This document shows, one piece after another, positions 16,043 through 25,868 of a stretch of 54,414 bases of DNA. A program made the translations under genes and the position numbers. The stretch comes from Chloroflexus islandicus (GTDB lineage Bacteria; Chloroflexota; Chloroflexia; Chloroflexales; Chloroflexaceae). Position 1 is the first letter of the stretch; each line of letters begins with the position of its first letter. The stretch is taken from assembly GCF_001650695.1 (NCBI RefSeq), contig NZ_LWQS01000055.1:1-54414 (forward strand), given 5' to 3'. The notes under the pieces were generated by a model that was given only the letters and a program-made list of their open reading frames with translations, had not been told where the DNA came from and did not search any database.

Positions 16043-17992
16043 GTGTTTACTTTCGGACGCGCTTTGGGTAGCGAGCCAACTTTTGCCGCGCATCGCGAAT
16101 GGCTGGTGACGAATGGGATCGGCGGTTATGCCGCCGGTACGATTGCCGGCACGCTCACGCGCAGTTATCACGGTTTGCTGATTGCCGCGCTCGAACCGCC
16201 GCTGGGCCGGGTGCTGACGTTAGCGTCGCTCGATGCGCATGTGAGCTATCTCGGCCAGACCTTCGATCTCACCACCCACCGGCGCACTGGCGAACCGGCC
16301 CGAGCTTGCCCGTGGCTCGAACGCTGGCGGCTGGAGGGAACGACGCCGGTGTGGGAGTACGCGCTGGCCGATGCGCTGCTCGAACGGCGAATCTGGATGG
16401 CGCCGGGGGCCAACACCACCTACATTCGCTATACCGTCCGGCGCGCCTCGGCTCCGCTCGCCCTCCGGCTCGACGCTTTGGCGACGGCGCGTGACCATCA
16501 CGCGGTGGCGCAGGTAGGCGACATTCCCTTGCAGGCCGAACCTATCGCCAACGGGTTGCGGATATGGCCGCTAGCCGGCGGACGCCATCTGCGCCTGCTC
16601 AGCGATCAGGGAACCTTTACCCCGCTCGGCGGCTGGCTCACCGATCTCTTTTTGGCTACCGAAGCTGAACGCGGGCAAGCGGCGGTCGATAACCTGCGCC
16701 GGGTGGGCCGGCTCACCACCACCCTCGCGCCGGGAGAGTCGTTGTTGGTGGTCGCTACCACCGAACCCGCGGCCACCCTTGACAGCGAAACGGCGTGGCA
16801 GTTGCGCGCCGATTACGAAGCCGCTTTGGTGCAGCGGATTGACTGGACGGACGACCCATTCGTTTTCCAGCTCGCGCTGGCCGCCGATCAGTTCATCGTC
16901 GAGCGGCCCTTGCCCGGCGGGACGCGCGGACGCACCGTTATCGCCGGTTATCCGTGGTTTACCGACTGGGGTCGCGATACAATGATCAGCCTGCCCGGTT
17001 TGACCATTCCCACCCGCCGGCCAGAGGTCGCGGCGGAAGTTTTACGTACCTTCGCCCGGTTTGTTGATCGCGGCATGGTTCCCAACCGCTTCCCCGATGA
17101 AGGTACAGCGCCTGAATACAACACCGCGGATGCGACCCTCTGGCTGTTTGAAGCGGTGCGCGCCCACCATGCCGCTTTTGCCGGCGACGATCTGCTCGCC
17201 GAATTGTTTCCGCTGCTTGAAGAGATCATCGACTGGCACGTGCGCGGTACCCGTGATGGAATCGGGTTGGATCGCGGCGATGGTCTCTTGCGGGCCGGCA
17301 CGCCGGCTACCCAACTGACGTGGATGGACGTGCGCGTGCAGGGGTGGGTGGTGACGCCGCGCGCTGGCAAGCCGGTTGAGATTAATGCGCTCTGGTATAA
17401 CGCGTTGCAGAGCATGGCCGGCTTTGCCCAACGGCTGGGTCGCCCATCTGAGCGGTATCAGACGATGGCGGCGGCGGCGCGCGCCGGGTTCAACCGGTTC
17501 TGGTACGCGAATGGCCAGTACTTGTACGATGTGATCGACACGCCCAACGGCGTTGATGCGACGCTCCGGCCCAATCAGATCATTGCCGCCAGCCTGATGC
17601 ACAGTCCGCTCGACCGAGAGCGCCAACAGGCAGTCGTGCGCGCTTGCGGCCAAGCTTTGCTGACCAGCGTTGGCTTGCGCAGCCTTGATCCGGCCCATCC
17701 CGACTACGCGCCGCGCTATGCCGGGCCGCTCTTGCAGCGCGACGCCGCCTACCACCAAGGCACGGTCTGGGCATGGCTGCTCGGCCCCTACGCCAGCGCT
17801 GTCTACCGGCTCACCGGCGATCGGGCCGCTACCCGCCGGTTGCTAGCGCCGTTGCTCGATCACCTCAGCGATGGCTGCATCGGCACGATCAGCGAAATCT
17901 TCGACGGCGATCCGCCCCACCAGCCGCGCGGCTGCTTCGCCCAAGCGTGGAGCGTGGCCGAAGTCTTGCGCGTGTTGTATGAAATGAGGTAG
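16043..17992 (+). CDS. Glycogen debranching enzyme (GDE_C, GH133-like)
   Basis: Amylo-alpha-1,6-glucosidase of the archaeal/bacterial type, which removes branch glucose during glycogen breakdown. Seen: an N-terminal domain with EWLVTNGIGGYAAGTIAGTL and TRSYHGLLIAAL, then an (alpha/alpha)6 barrel with ERPLPGGTRGRTVIAGYPWF, TDWGRDTMISLPGL, NTADATLWLFEAV, LLRAGTPATQLTWMD and HQGTVWAWLLGPYA. The GTG at 16043 has AAGGAG eight bases upstream; an in-frame ATG at 16007 lacks any ribosome binding site. It has about 649 residues. No other glycogen gene is adjacent. Confidence 0.92.
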   Translation: MFTFGRALGSEPTFAAHREWLVTNGIGGYAAGTIAGTLTRSYHGLLIAALEPPLGRVLTLASLDAHVSYLGQTFDLTTHRRTGEPARACPWLERWRLEGTTPVWEYALADALLERRIWMAPGANTTYIRYTVRRASAPLALRLDALATARDHHAVAQVGDIPLQAEPIANGLRIWPLAGGRHLRLLSDQGTFTPLGGWLTDLFLATEAERGQAAVDNLRRVGRLTTTLAPGESLLVVATTEPAATLDSETAWQLRADYEAALVQRIDWTDDPFVFQLALAADQFIVERPLPGGTRGRTVIAGYPWFTDWGRDTMISLPGLTIPTRRPEVAAEVLRTFARFVDRGMVPNRFPDEGTAPEYNTADATLWLFEAVRAHHAAFAGDDLLAELFPLLEEIIDWHVRGTRDGIGLDRGDGLLRAGTPATQLTWMDVRVQGWVVTPRAGKPVEINALWYNALQSMAGFAQRLGRPSERYQTMAAAARAGFNRFWYANGQYLYDVIDTPNGVDATLRPNQIIAASLMHSPLDRERQQAVVRACGQALLTSVGLRSLDPAHPDYAPRYAGPLLQRDAAYHQGTVWAWLLGPYASAVYRLTGDRAATRRLLAPLLDHLSDGCIGTISEIFDGDPPHQPRGCFAQAWSVAEVLRVLYEMR

Positions 17993-18012
17993 GAGCAGTG
18001 CGCCGGGCCAGC

Positions 18013-18675
18013 TCACTTCCGCCCGCTGACCACAAACAATACCGGGCGAGGGTCGGGTTCGGCGATAGAGCTGGCTACGAACGGCAGCCCGGCATACGCC
18101 GCCAGATCGGCGCTATCGATCAACGCCGCCTGCGCCGGTTCAGCGCCGTCGAGCAGATAGGCTTGCGCTTGGGGCGCGGCAAAACCAGCGCCGGCCAGCA
18201 AGAGCGTCCACTCATCGGCTAAACCATCAGCGGGAGCAAGCGGCAAGACCGGCGGCAGCGCGGCCAGCAACGCTGGCGGATGGCGGCGCAGGCGCACCCA
18301 ATACTCGCCCGCCGTCGCGATCAGCAACGTCCCGCCGGGCCGCAACACCCGCCACAACTCGCGCAAGGCCCGTTGCCGGTCGGCAAAGAGTTGCAGTGCG
18401 GCCACGCACCAGATCAGATCGACGCAGCTATCGCGCAACGGCAACGCCTCGGCGTCGCCGGCGATGGCGGCCAAGGCCGGCGCTGCCCGCAACGCGGCGG
18501 CATCACGGTCAATGCCAATCAGCAGCGCATCAGAGGCGCATCGCGCGCGCAGCCACAGGGTTTTGGAACCATCACCGCAGCCCACGTCAAGCGCAACGCG
18601 CGCGCCGGCGGGAGTGGCGGCGAGCAGGGCATGGCGAATGCGCGCCAAGTAGGGTTGATGCAACAGTGGTATCAT
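18013..18675 (-). CDS. Class I SAM-dependent methyltransferase
   Basis: Methyltransferase of unknown substrate. Seen: SAM motif I VALDVGCGDGSKTLWL, acidic residue in LIGIDRDAAALRAA, IAGDAEALPLRDSCVDLIWC (motif II/III) and LRELWRVLRPGGTLLIAT, i.e. the UbiE/methyltransferase_11 pattern. The start at 18675 (MIPLLHQPY) is preferred: the longer frame is a translation of palindromic repeats (GEPHRRAAL twice). It lies convergent with the debranching enzyme, with 20 bp between them. Confidence 0.85.
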   Translation of the reverse strand: MIPLLHQPYLARIRHALLAATPAGARVALDVGCGDGSKTLWLRARCASDALLIGIDRDAAALRAAPALAAIAGDAEALPLRDSCVDLIWCVAALQLFADRQRALRELWRVLRPGGTLLIATAGEYWVRLRRHPPALLAALPPVLPLAPADGLADEWTLLLAGAGFAAPQAQAYLLDGAEPAQAALIDSADLAAYAGLPFVASSIAEPDPRPVLFVVSGRK

Positions 18676-18687
18676 AAGGCGCGCAGG

Positions 18688-18853
18688 TAGAGCCGCACGG
18701 CGGTGCGGCTCCCCAATATGCCAGCAAAAATCGATGAATGCACGGTTGCAATCCAAGCATAGAGCCGCACGGCGGTGCGGCTCCCCCAATATGCCAGCAC
18801 CCGAAGGTGCGCAGGTAGAGCCGCACGGCGGTGCGGCTCCCCCAATATGCCGG
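18688..18853. repeat. Three REP-like palindromes (AGAGCCGCAC-type)
   Basis: Copies at 18688-18725, 18760-18797 and 18816-18853 share TAGAGCCGCACGGCGGTGCG then GCTCCCCCAATATGCC. The centre is a palindrome with 10-bp arms. Spacing between copies is unequal (72 and 56 bp), so this is not a CRISPR array. Related elements are at 21715-21742 and 34365-34390. Confidence 0.85.
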
Positions 18854-18951
18854 CACCCAAAGGCGCCAAGGGATTGTATGGTTAATCAAACCTAACCGCA
18901 TTGCAACCTGCCATCGCTCGGCGGCATTGCGCCTTAGCGGGATACACACGT

Positions 18952-19893
18952 ATGCAGCGACCAATCACCATTGTCCAACTCGCCGCACTGCACGGCCCCA
19001 ACATCTACCGCCCGCAACCCGGCGTGGTCTTGCGGGCCAGTACTAGCGCCGACCACAGCGAACGACTCCGCAGTGCCATCAAAGGCGGCGCGCTGGCGAT
19101 CGGGCTAGTCATCGCCCATCTACACGTCACAGCGCAGCCACGATCAGACGATGTGCTGCTGAGCGCCTTCTTCACCACCAACGAGCCGGCAATCGGCGCT
19201 GAATTATGCCAGTATGTGATCGACGGCATGAACGCCGAGATCACCGGCGACGAGACGTGGGATCCCGACGAGCCGCTGCTGGCGTTGCGCGACCGCCGCC
19301 AAGCGCAGGCGTTGCCGGTCACTGCCCTGCAACTGATCGCCAATGCCCGCCGGCACGACCTGCCGGCCACGGTATTGCCCGATGGACGCTTGCTGCTGGG
19401 GTATGGCGAACGAAGCTGGACGGTGACGGTGGCCGATCTACGGGCTGCGCCCGGCCTGCAACCGCCGTGGTCGCAACTAGGCCGCATCCCGATTGTGGCC
19501 GTCACCGGCGAACGCTACCGCAGCCACACCGTCGCCGAGCAAGCCAATCGTTACCAAGCCCGCGCACTTGATCACGCAGATCGAGCGGCTGTGCTCGCGG
19601 CGCTGGCTGATCCTGCTTGCCCGGCGTTGGTGATCGGATTTGACACCAATAGTCTCTTGCGGGAAGGATTGCCCTTCGACCGCTGCGATCTCGCGGTAAT
19701 CACCGACCACGCCGGCCCGCGCCCGCCTGCCGCCCTCGACGATGACGAGTGGCTGAAGGCGTTGGGGTTGCCGATGCTGTGCAGCACCGCGCCGGCATTG
19801 ATCAACCTCACTGATCCGGCGTTGCACGCCTTGTTGAGCTATGCCCCAAATGGAGTGATTGGGTGGGGCGGATACGCGACCGGTGATGAGTAG
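18952..19893 (+). CDS. Cyanophycin-synthetase-like / Mur-ligase-like protein, apparently degenerate
   Basis: Seen: the N-terminus ITIVQLAALHGPNIYRPQPG resembles the start of cyanophycin synthetase (ALxGPNxY), and LQLIANARRHDLPATVLPDG with RLLLGYGERSWTVT resembles the A-domain start (GPST..I...A..RGIP...N..LVQLGYG). IPIVAVTGERYRSHT falls where Mur ligases have VTGTNGKTTT, but the P-loop is lost. ALVIGFDTNSLLREGLPFDR followed by CDLAVITDHAG matches the 'E.ARGGILR.GL.FD..DV.VVTN' region. At 313 residues it lacks the ATP-grasp core and most of the Mur ligase, so synthetase activity is unlikely; a binding or regulatory remnant is possible. The start at 18952 avoids an upstream repeat. The assignment is by pattern only. 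Confidence 0.6.
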   Translation: MQRPITIVQLAALHGPNIYRPQPGVVLRASTSADHSERLRSAIKGGALAIGLVIAHLHVTAQPRSDDVLLSAFFTTNEPAIGAELCQYVIDGMNAEITGDETWDPDEPLLALRDRRQAQALPVTALQLIANARRHDLPATVLPDGRLLLGYGERSWTVTVADLRAAPGLQPPWSQLGRIPIVAVTGERYRSHTVAEQANRYQARALDHADRAAVLAALADPACPALVIGFDTNSLLREGLPFDRCDLAVITDHAGPRPPAALDDDEWLKALGLPMLCSTAPALINLTDPALHALLSYAPNGVIGWGGYATGDE

Positions 19894-19919
19894 GAGCCGC
19901 CCGGCAAGGCGGCTCCTAC
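19890..19919. terminator. Bidirectional terminator-like hairpin
   Basis: Perfect 12-bp stem GTAGGAGCCGCC / GGCGGCTCCTAC with loop CGGCAA, between two convergent genes; the upstream gene's TAG stop is in the 5' arm. No T-tract follows, so it may equally be a REP-type element. Confidence 0.5.
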
Positions 19920-19929
19920 CGGGGTTGGC

Positions 19930-21615
19930 CTACTCGCTAAACCGGTCGGTCACCGCGCCGAGGCTGGCCGAAGAGACCAGTTTGGCATATTTGGCCAACA
20001 CGCCGCGGGTATAGCGCGGCGGACGCGGTTGCCACGCCGCGCGCCGCCGGGCCAGCTCTTCGTCTGAAACGTTGAGCTGCAAGAGACGGGCATCGGCATC
20101 GATCGTGATGCTATCGCCCTCCTCAACTAGCGCGATCGTGCCTCCCACCGCCGCTTCCGGCGCGACGTGACCGACGACCAAGCCGTAGGTGCCGCCCGAG
20201 AAGCGACCGTCGGTGATCAAGCCAACGCTGTCGCCCAACCCAGCGCCAATGATCGCCGAGGTTGGCGCTAGCATCTCGCGCATACCGGGGCCGCCCTTCG
20301 GCCCTTCATAGCGAATCACGACCACATCACCGGCCTTAATCTTCCCGCTCAAGATCGCCTCAAGGCATTCCTCTTCGGCGTCAAAGACGCGCGCCGGGCC
20401 GGTAATGCGGCGCTGCTTGATGCCGGTAATCTTAGCGACGCAACCCTCTTCGGCCAGATTGCCGCGCAAAATGGCCAGATGGCCCTGCTCGTAGATCGGC
20501 TGCGAGAACGGCCGGATCACATCCTGATTAGCCGGCGGCTCGTCAGGCACATCGGCCAGCACTTCGGCGATCGTCTGGCCGGTAATCGTCATGCAATCGC
20601 CGTGGATAAGGCCAGCGTTGAGCAGCATCTTCATCACCTGCGGCACCCCGCCCACCCGGTGCAGATCAGTAGCCACGTAGCGGCCCGACGGCTTCAGATC
20701 GCAGAGCACCGGCACCCGCTGGCGGATGGTCTCGAAATCGTCGATCGTCAGCGGCACATCGGCGGCATGGGCAATCGCCAGCAGATGCAACACCGCGTTG
20801 GTCGAACCACCTAGCGCCATAATCACGGCAATCGCATTCTCAAGCGATTTGCGGGTGATCATTTGGCGAGCGGTGCGATTGGCCCGGATTGCTTCCACCA
20901 GCACCTCGCCTGAGCGCGCCGCGCTGATCGCCTTCTCTTCGTCTTCGGCGGCCATCGTCGAAGAGCCGGGCAAGCTGAGACCCAACGCTTCAATCGCCGA
21001 CGACATCGTGTTGGCGGTGTACATACCGCCGCACGAACCGGCGCCGGGGCAAGCGTGGCGCTCGATCTCAAGCAGTTCGTGCTCGTCGATCCGGCCAGCG
21101 CTGTATTCACCGACCGCCTCAAACGCGCTGACGATGGTCAAGTCACGGCCTTTGTAATGGCCGGGTTTGATGGTGCCGCCATAGACAAAGATGGCCGGAA
21201 TATCGAGCCGGGCCATCGCGATCAAAGCGCCGGGCATGTTCTTGTCGCAGCCACCCACCGCAAGAATGCCGTCCATCCGTTGGGCATTGACCACCGTTTC
21301 AATCGAATCGGCGATCACCTCACGGCTGACGAGCGAATACTTCATGCCTTCGGTGCCCATCGAGATGCCATCGCTGACGGTAATCGTGCCGAAGATCTGC
21401 GGCATGCCGCCGGCGGCGCGAATCGCCTCTTCCGCCCGCGCAGCAAGCGCACCTAACCCCGAATTACACGGGGTCAGCGTACTGTGGCCATTCGCTACTC
21501 CCACAATCGGCTTGGTAAAATCGTTGTCGCCAAACCCGACCGCGCGCAACATTGCCCGGTTGGGCGAACGCTGCGGGCCTTCGGTGATCATGCGACTGCG
21601 GCGGTTATCGCTCAT
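19930..21615 (-). CDS. ilvD: Dihydroxy-acid dehydratase
   Basis: Fe-S dehydratase of the branched-chain amino acid pathway (2,3-dihydroxyisovalerate to 2-ketoisovalerate, and the isoleucine equivalent). Seen: [30 protein letters not shown], the cluster cysteines in [11 protein letters not shown] and [33 protein letters not shown], and [17 protein letters not shown] with [15 protein letters not shown] near the end. The start at MSDNRRSR (21615) is fixed by a strong AGGAGGC; the 37 further N-terminal codons read through a palindrome. It has 561 residues, full length. It is not linked to other ilv genes here. Confidence 0.96.
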   Translation of the reverse strand: MSDNRRSRMITEGPQRSPNRAMLRAVGFGDNDFTKPIVGVANGHSTLTPCNSGLGALAARAEEAIRAAGGMPQIFGTITVSDGISMGTEGMKYSLVSREVIADSIETVVNAQRMDGILAVGGCDKNMPGALIAMARLDIPAIFVYGGTIKPGHYKGRDLTIVSAFEAVGEYSAGRIDEHELLEIERHACPGAGSCGGMYTANTMSSAIEALGLSLPGSSTMAAEDEEKAISAARSGEVLVEAIRANRTARQMITRKSLENAIAVIMALGGSTNAVLHLLAIAHAADVPLTIDDFETIRQRVPVLCDLKPSGRYVATDLHRVGGVPQVMKMLLNAGLIHGDCMTITGQTIAEVLADVPDEPPANQDVIRPFSQPIYEQGHLAILRGNLAEEGCVAKITGIKQRRITGPARVFDAEEECLEAILSGKIKAGDVVVIRYEGPKGGPGMREMLAPTSAIIGAGLGDSVGLITDGRFSGGTYGLVVGHVAPEAAVGGTIALVEEGDSITIDADARLLQLNVSDEELARRRAAWQPRPPRYTRGVLAKYAKLVSSASLGAVTDRFSE

Positions 21616-21714
21616 CGCGAGCCTCCTCAATGCGTCTGAACCGGATACATGGCGTATTGTAACGCGATTTGGATTTGGCGACGCAATATGGGCGGGATGT
21701 TTGGTAAAAAACCA

Positions 21715-21742
21715 GTAGAGCCGCACAGCCGTGCGGCTCTAC
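21715..21742. repeat. REP-like palindrome
   Basis: GTAGAGCCGCAC (21715-21726) and GTGCGGCTCTAC (21731-21742) with loop AGCC, between ugd and ilvD. Same family as the copies at 18688-18853. It may serve as a transcription stop for ugd. Confidence 0.8.
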
Positions 21743-21772
21743 CCGATGGAAACGCCGGGACAGTTACCCCTA

Positions 21773-23113
21773 TCAATCACCAATATTCGTTGCTTCTTCC
21801 CACAACGCTACCGGCGCCTCGCCGCGCCCGACACCCCAGTAGGTAAAGCCAAGGCTGCGCATCTCGCGCGGATCGTAGAGGTTGCGCCCGTCGATCACCA
21901 CCGGCTGGCGCATATAGCGCTTGATCCGCTCCCAATCCAACTGCTTAAACTCATTCCACTCGGTGACAAGCAACAAGGCATCGGCATCCTTGGCCACATC
22001 GTAAGCGGTCGCGGTAAAGGTCACAGTTGGCAACAACTCTTCGGCCCGCGGCATCGCGACCGGGTCGTACGCCTTCACCCGCGCCCCTTTCTTGAGCAAC
22101 GCATTGATGATATCGACGCTCGGCGCTTCGCGCATGTCGTCGGTGTTGGGCTTAAATGACAAGCCCAACACGCCAATCAGCCGGCCGGTCAGATCGCCCA
22201 GCACCGTCTCGACCTTCTTGACAAACCGCTTGCGCGCATCGCTGTTAATATCCATCACTGCCTGCAACAATTGCGGGTGGCAGCCGGCTGAGGCAGCCAT
22301 GTGGTAAAGCGCCAGCACGTCCTTCGGGAAGCAGGAGCCGCCGTAGCCAACACCGGCTTCGAGGAAGTGGGGGCCAATCCGCTTGTCGGCACCCATCCCG
22401 CGCGCCACTTCGCGCACATCAGCGCCGAGCCGCTCGCAGATCTGGGCAATCTCGTTGATGAACGAGATGCGGGTCGCGAGGAACGCATTCGAGGCGTACT
22501 TAATCATCTCCGCCGTGCGCAGATCGGTGATAATAATCGGCGCGCCGAGCGTCTCGTGCAGCGCCGCCACCCGCTGCGCCGCTTCGCGATTCTTGGCCCC
22601 CAGCACGATCCGGTCGGGCTTGAAAAAGTCGCTCAGCGCACTGCCTTCGCGCAAGAATTCGGGGTTCGAGACCACATCAAACTTGACATCAGGGCCAGCA
22701 TGCTCAGCGATAATGTTTTCGACCATATCGCCAGTACCGACCGGCACCGTGCTCTTGTCAATAATGATCGAACCTGAGCGCAGATACTTGCCAATACTGC
22801 GCGCCGCGGCTTTGACGTAGGTCAGATCGGCAGACCCATCTTCACCCATCGGCGTCCCCACCGTGATGAAAATGAATTCAGCTTCAGGAATGCCGACCGC
22901 ATAGTCATCGGTAAAGCGCAACCGTCCGGCGCGCATATTCCGCTCCTGCACCTCTTCGAGGCCGGGCTCGAAGATCGGCGATTTGCCGCTGCGCAGCAGT
23001 TCGAGCTTGTGCAGATCAATTTCGATGCACGTGACCGAGTGGCCAAGATCGGCGAAACAGACGCCGGTCGTTAGCCCGACATACCCGGTGCCTACCACAC
23101 AAATGTTCTTCAC
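21773..23113 (-). CDS. ugd: UDP-glucose 6-dehydrogenase
   Basis: Oxidises UDP-glucose to UDP-glucuronate with two NAD+, for polysaccharide or envelope glycan synthesis. Seen: NAD-binding [62 protein letters not shown], catalytic Cys in [32 protein letters not shown] and a C-terminal domain ending [17 protein letters not shown] start with AAGGAGA upstream. 446 residues, typical length. Confidence 0.95.
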   Translation of the reverse strand: MKNICVVGTGYVGLTTGVCFADLGHSVTCIEIDLHKLELLRSGKSPIFEPGLEEVQERNMRAGRLRFTDDYAVGIPEAEFIFITVGTPMGEDGSADLTYVKAAARSIGKYLRSGSIIIDKSTVPVGTGDMVENIIAEHAGPDVKFDVVSNPEFLREGSALSDFFKPDRIVLGAKNREAAQRVAALHETLGAPIIITDLRTAEMIKYASNAFLATRISFINEIAQICERLGADVREVARGMGADKRIGPHFLEAGVGYGGSCFPKDVLALYHMAASAGCHPQLLQAVMDINSDARKRFVKKVETVLGDLTGRLIGVLGLSFKPNTDDMREAPSVDIINALLKKGARVKAYDPVAMPRAEELLPTVTFTATAYDVAKDADALLLVTEWNEFKQLDWERIKRYMRQPVVIDGRNLYDPREMRSLGFTYWGVGRGEAPVALWEEATNIGD

Positions 23114-23230
23114 GATCGTGTCTCCTTACGTCAGCGTGGATAGCAACCCGATCCACTGCGTTTTATTACCGTTGTACGCAATAGGTGTGACATTTCGATG
23201 AATAATGCCGCGCCAATGGATAACAAAAGC

Positions 23231-24217
23231 TCAGAGCGCGATCTCAGTCCCCAAGCCTAATTCATTGGCGCGTTGCAGCGCTAACGCCGCCACCGCGAGA
23301 TCTTGCACGGCATTGCCAACCGACTTAAAGAGGGTAATCTCATCGGCGGCGGTGCGTCCGGCAACTGTGCCGTTCACCAATTCACCCAACTCACCAATGA
23401 TATGCTGTTCATCAATGAGGCCGGCGGCGCGCGCTTGGATCAGATCACCGGCCTCGGCCCAAGCGGCGTGGCGCTGATCGACGAAGAGCCGGCTGCGCGC
23501 GACCAACGCCGGCGGGATCTCGGCCATATCGGGGCGATAGGCGCCGATGGCGTTGAGGTGGGTGCCGGGTCGCACCAGCTCGGCGGCGAAGAGCGGCGTG
23601 GCGCTGCTGGTAGCGGTACAGATCACATCAGCTTCGGCGAGCGGCATGGTTGGATCGGTCGCAATCCGGATATCGCCGCGAAAACCCTCGCCGCGCAGAC
23701 GCGCAGCAAGGAGGGTTGCCCGATCACGGGTACGGTTGACAATCCAGACATTATTGATCGCGGGCCGCACGGCCAGCACGGCTTGCAATTGCGGCAACGC
23801 CTGTGCGCCAGCGCCGAACACCACCAGCGTGCGCGCATCGGGACGGGCCAGCCAGCGGGTCGCCACTCCCGACGCCGCACCGGTGCGCAATGCGGTCAGG
23901 TACGTGCCATCAAGCACCGCCAGCGGTCGCCCGCTAGCCGGATCGAAGAGCGTCACCAGCGCGTAAATCGTTGGTTCGGCGCGATACATATTCTGTGGAA
24001 AGACTGAGACGGTCTTGAGGCCGAGCGCTGGCGAATCGCCGCCCAGCCGCCCGGGCATAAAGAAGGTTGTCGCGGCATACGCGGGGGTTGCAATGGCGGT
24101 ACGCAGCGGAATGTCAGCTTCGCCGCGCGCGAGCATGCCAAACGCCTGCTCCACCGCATCAATCGCTGCTGCCATCGGCACGGCCTGCGCGACATCAGCC
24201 GCCGAGAGAAATCGCAT
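23231..24217 (-). CDS. Ornithine cyclodeaminase / mu-crystallin family protein
   Basis: NAD(P)-dependent family including ornithine cyclodeaminase, alanine dehydrogenase and ketimine reductases. Seen: N-terminal RFLSAADVAQAVPM, GLKTVSVFPQN, LDGTYLTALRTGAASGVATR, nucleotide-binding LVVFGAGAQALPQLQAVL, VICTATSSATPLFAAEL and GTHLNAIGAYRPDMAEI. The ATG at 24217 has AGGAGGT directly upstream; the longer frame is not preferred. The exact substrate cannot be told. It is alone on the minus strand, downstream of rpsA and separated from it by a terminator-like hairpin. Confidence 0.88.
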   Translation of the reverse strand: MRFLSAADVAQAVPMAAAIDAVEQAFGMLARGEADIPLRTAIATPAYAATTFFMPGRLGGDSPALGLKTVSVFPQNMYRAEPTIYALVTLFDPASGRPLAVLDGTYLTALRTGAASGVATRWLARPDARTLVVFGAGAQALPQLQAVLAVRPAINNVWIVNRTRDRATLLAARLRGEGFRGDIRIATDPTMPLAEADVICTATSSATPLFAAELVRPGTHLNAIGAYRPDMAEIPPALVARSRLFVDQRHAAWAEAGDLIQARAAGLIDEQHIIGELGELVNGTVAGRTAADEITLFKSVGNAVQDLAVAALALQRANELGLGTEIAL

Positions 24218-24263
24218 GCCCACCTCCTCGTTGGTTGTGCGAACCGTCACCGCCTCTTATCAT

Positions 24264-24301
24264 ACGACAAAACCGGCACGGATGGGAATCCATGCCGGTT
24301 T
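24264..24301 (-). terminator. Rho-independent terminator of rpsA
   Basis: On the minus strand AAACCGGCATGGAT / ATCCGTGCCGGTTT forms a 14-bp stem (one G-T pair) with a four-base loop, followed by TTTTG, 87 bp after the rpsA stop. Confidence 0.7.
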
Positions 24302-24387
24302 GGAACACACCATCTTTATTTGGCGCTACCTTGCCTGCCAACGTTACTCCGGCGTCTCAAGCAGACACCTCACCCGGCGCGCTGCAC

Positions 24388-25560
24388 TTACGCCTGCGCC
24401 GGCTGGTCACTCTCGGCCTCAGCCGGAGCGGGAGCCGCCTCATTGTCGTTGATCCGGCGCAGCGACAGACCCATCCGCTGGCGCTGGCGATCGAGGCTAA
24501 TCACGCGAGCGGTGACAATCTGGCCGGGTTGCAACACATCGCGCGGCTGCGTCTGCGGATCGGCGTCAAGCTCGCTGGCGTGGATCAAGCCTTCAACTGC
24601 CTCTTCCACCTGCACAAAGGCGCCAAACGGCGTCACATTCGTCACCGGGCCAGTCACCAGTTGGCCGAGCGTATAGCGCTGGTCGATCGTCTCCCACGGG
24701 TTGTTCTGCAACTGGCGGATCGACAGACCGATGCGCTCGCGCTCGCGGTCAATCTCGACCACGACCACCTTGACCTCTTGGCCGGGTTGGAGCACCTCAC
24801 GCGGGTGATTGACCCGCTGCCAGCTCAACTCAGAGATGTGGGCCAAGCCATCGGCGCCGCCCAAATCAATAAACGCGCCGAAGTTGGTGAGCTGGTTGAC
24901 CCGCCCCACCAGCACATCGCCCGGCTGCAGCTCGGTGAGCAAGCGATGCTTCTGCGCCTTGCGCCACTCTTGGGTTGCCGCCCGCTCAGAGAGCACCAAC
25001 CGGTTGCGCTCGCGGTCAACCTCGATCACCTTAAGCGGAATCTCCTGATTGACCATCTTTTGCAGCGCCTGCTGCCGCTCATCGGCAGCGGTGCGCCCGT
25101 GCAACTGCGCCACCTGCGACGCCGGCACAAAGCCGCGGATGCGGTTGAATTGCACCAACAAACCGCCTTTGTTGAAACCGATCACCTTGCAGCGGGTGAT
25201 GCCGCCATCGTGGAAGAGCTGCTCGGCTACTTCCCAGTCCTTCGCCACCTGCACCATCGTAAGCGAGAGGATCAAGTCACCGTCGCGGTTTTCCGGCTCT
25301 TGCACATACACCTGAACCGTATCGCCAACTTTCAGTGAGTTGATGAAATCATCACCCATTTGGCGCAAATCTTGAGCCGGAATCACGCCTTCACGCTTGG
25401 TGCCAATCGAGACCAGAACACCACTCTCTTCGATGTGCATGATCAACCCTTCGCGCAGCTCACCACGCTGGGGGCGGGCATAATCATACTCATCGAGCAA
25501 CTGGGTCCAATCCAGATCTTCCTCGTTCTGCCGGGTCACAGGGTCGGGCTGGACAGACAT
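24388..25560 (-). CDS. rpsA: 30S ribosomal protein S1 (four S1 domains)
   Basis: RNA-binding protein that helps the ribosome engage mRNA. Seen: four S1 repeats over 390 residues: GELREGLIMHIEESGVLVSI (weak first), CKVIGFNKGGLLVQFN...GFVPASQ, GDVLVGRVNQLTNFGAFIDL then GGADGLAHISEL, and GQLVTGPVTNVTPFGAFVQV then EEAVEGLIHASEL. An acidic/Ala-rich tail follows. The start MSVQPDP (25560) has AGGAGGC upstream. Shorter than the six-domain enterobacterial S1 but normal for this phylum and for Gram-positives. Confidence 0.93.
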   Translation of the reverse strand: MSVQPDPVTRQNEEDLDWTQLLDEYDYARPQRGELREGLIMHIEESGVLVSIGTKREGVIPAQDLRQMGDDFINSLKVGDTVQVYVQEPENRDGDLILSLTMVQVAKDWEVAEQLFHDGGITRCKVIGFNKGGLLVQFNRIRGFVPASQVAQLHGRTAADERQQALQKMVNQEIPLKVIEVDRERNRLVLSERAATQEWRKAQKHRLLTELQPGDVLVGRVNQLTNFGAFIDLGGADGLAHISELSWQRVNHPREVLQPGQEVKVVVVEIDRERERIGLSIRQLQNNPWETIDQRYTLGQLVTGPVTNVTPFGAFVQVEEAVEGLIHASELDADPQTQPRDVLQPGQIVTARVISLDRQRQRMGLSLRRINDNEAAPAPAEAESDQPAQA

Positions 25561-25868
25561 GCTACAAAGCCTCCTCAAAGAGATTTAGTTTGTCTCAACT
25601 GCCGCGGCGGCGCAAAAAGAGCGCGATCCGGGTCGTGCGGTGGTACACGTCAGGTCGCGCAAAATGCTTTGTATGCAGTTCGCTACGCTGGCGCGAGCCG
25701 CCGGCTCCGCAGGCTGGCAAGTGCTCCAAGGCCGTCGTACCGTTCCAGTCGGTGGAGTTGACCGTCGCGGAAGTCGAGACTTGTTTTACAATGGCGGCAA
25801 TTATAGGCGATGATGGTGAACCTGTCAACATTTTCACAAGCTGGGCAAAGGCTGTTTGCCTTATATTG

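Noticed and set aside
18676-18789. N-terminal extension of the methyltransferase
   Set aside because: The extension is a translation of the REP-like palindromes (GEPHRRAAL repeated) and precedes a good internal start.
18688-18853. Three regularly looking repeats as a CRISPR array
   Set aside because: Only three palindromic copies, unequal spacing (72 and 56 bp), related single copies elsewhere; REP-like instead.
24067-25338. 423-codon plus-strand frame
   Set aside because: Antisense to rpsA and the cyclodeaminase-family gene; no domain and unusual composition.
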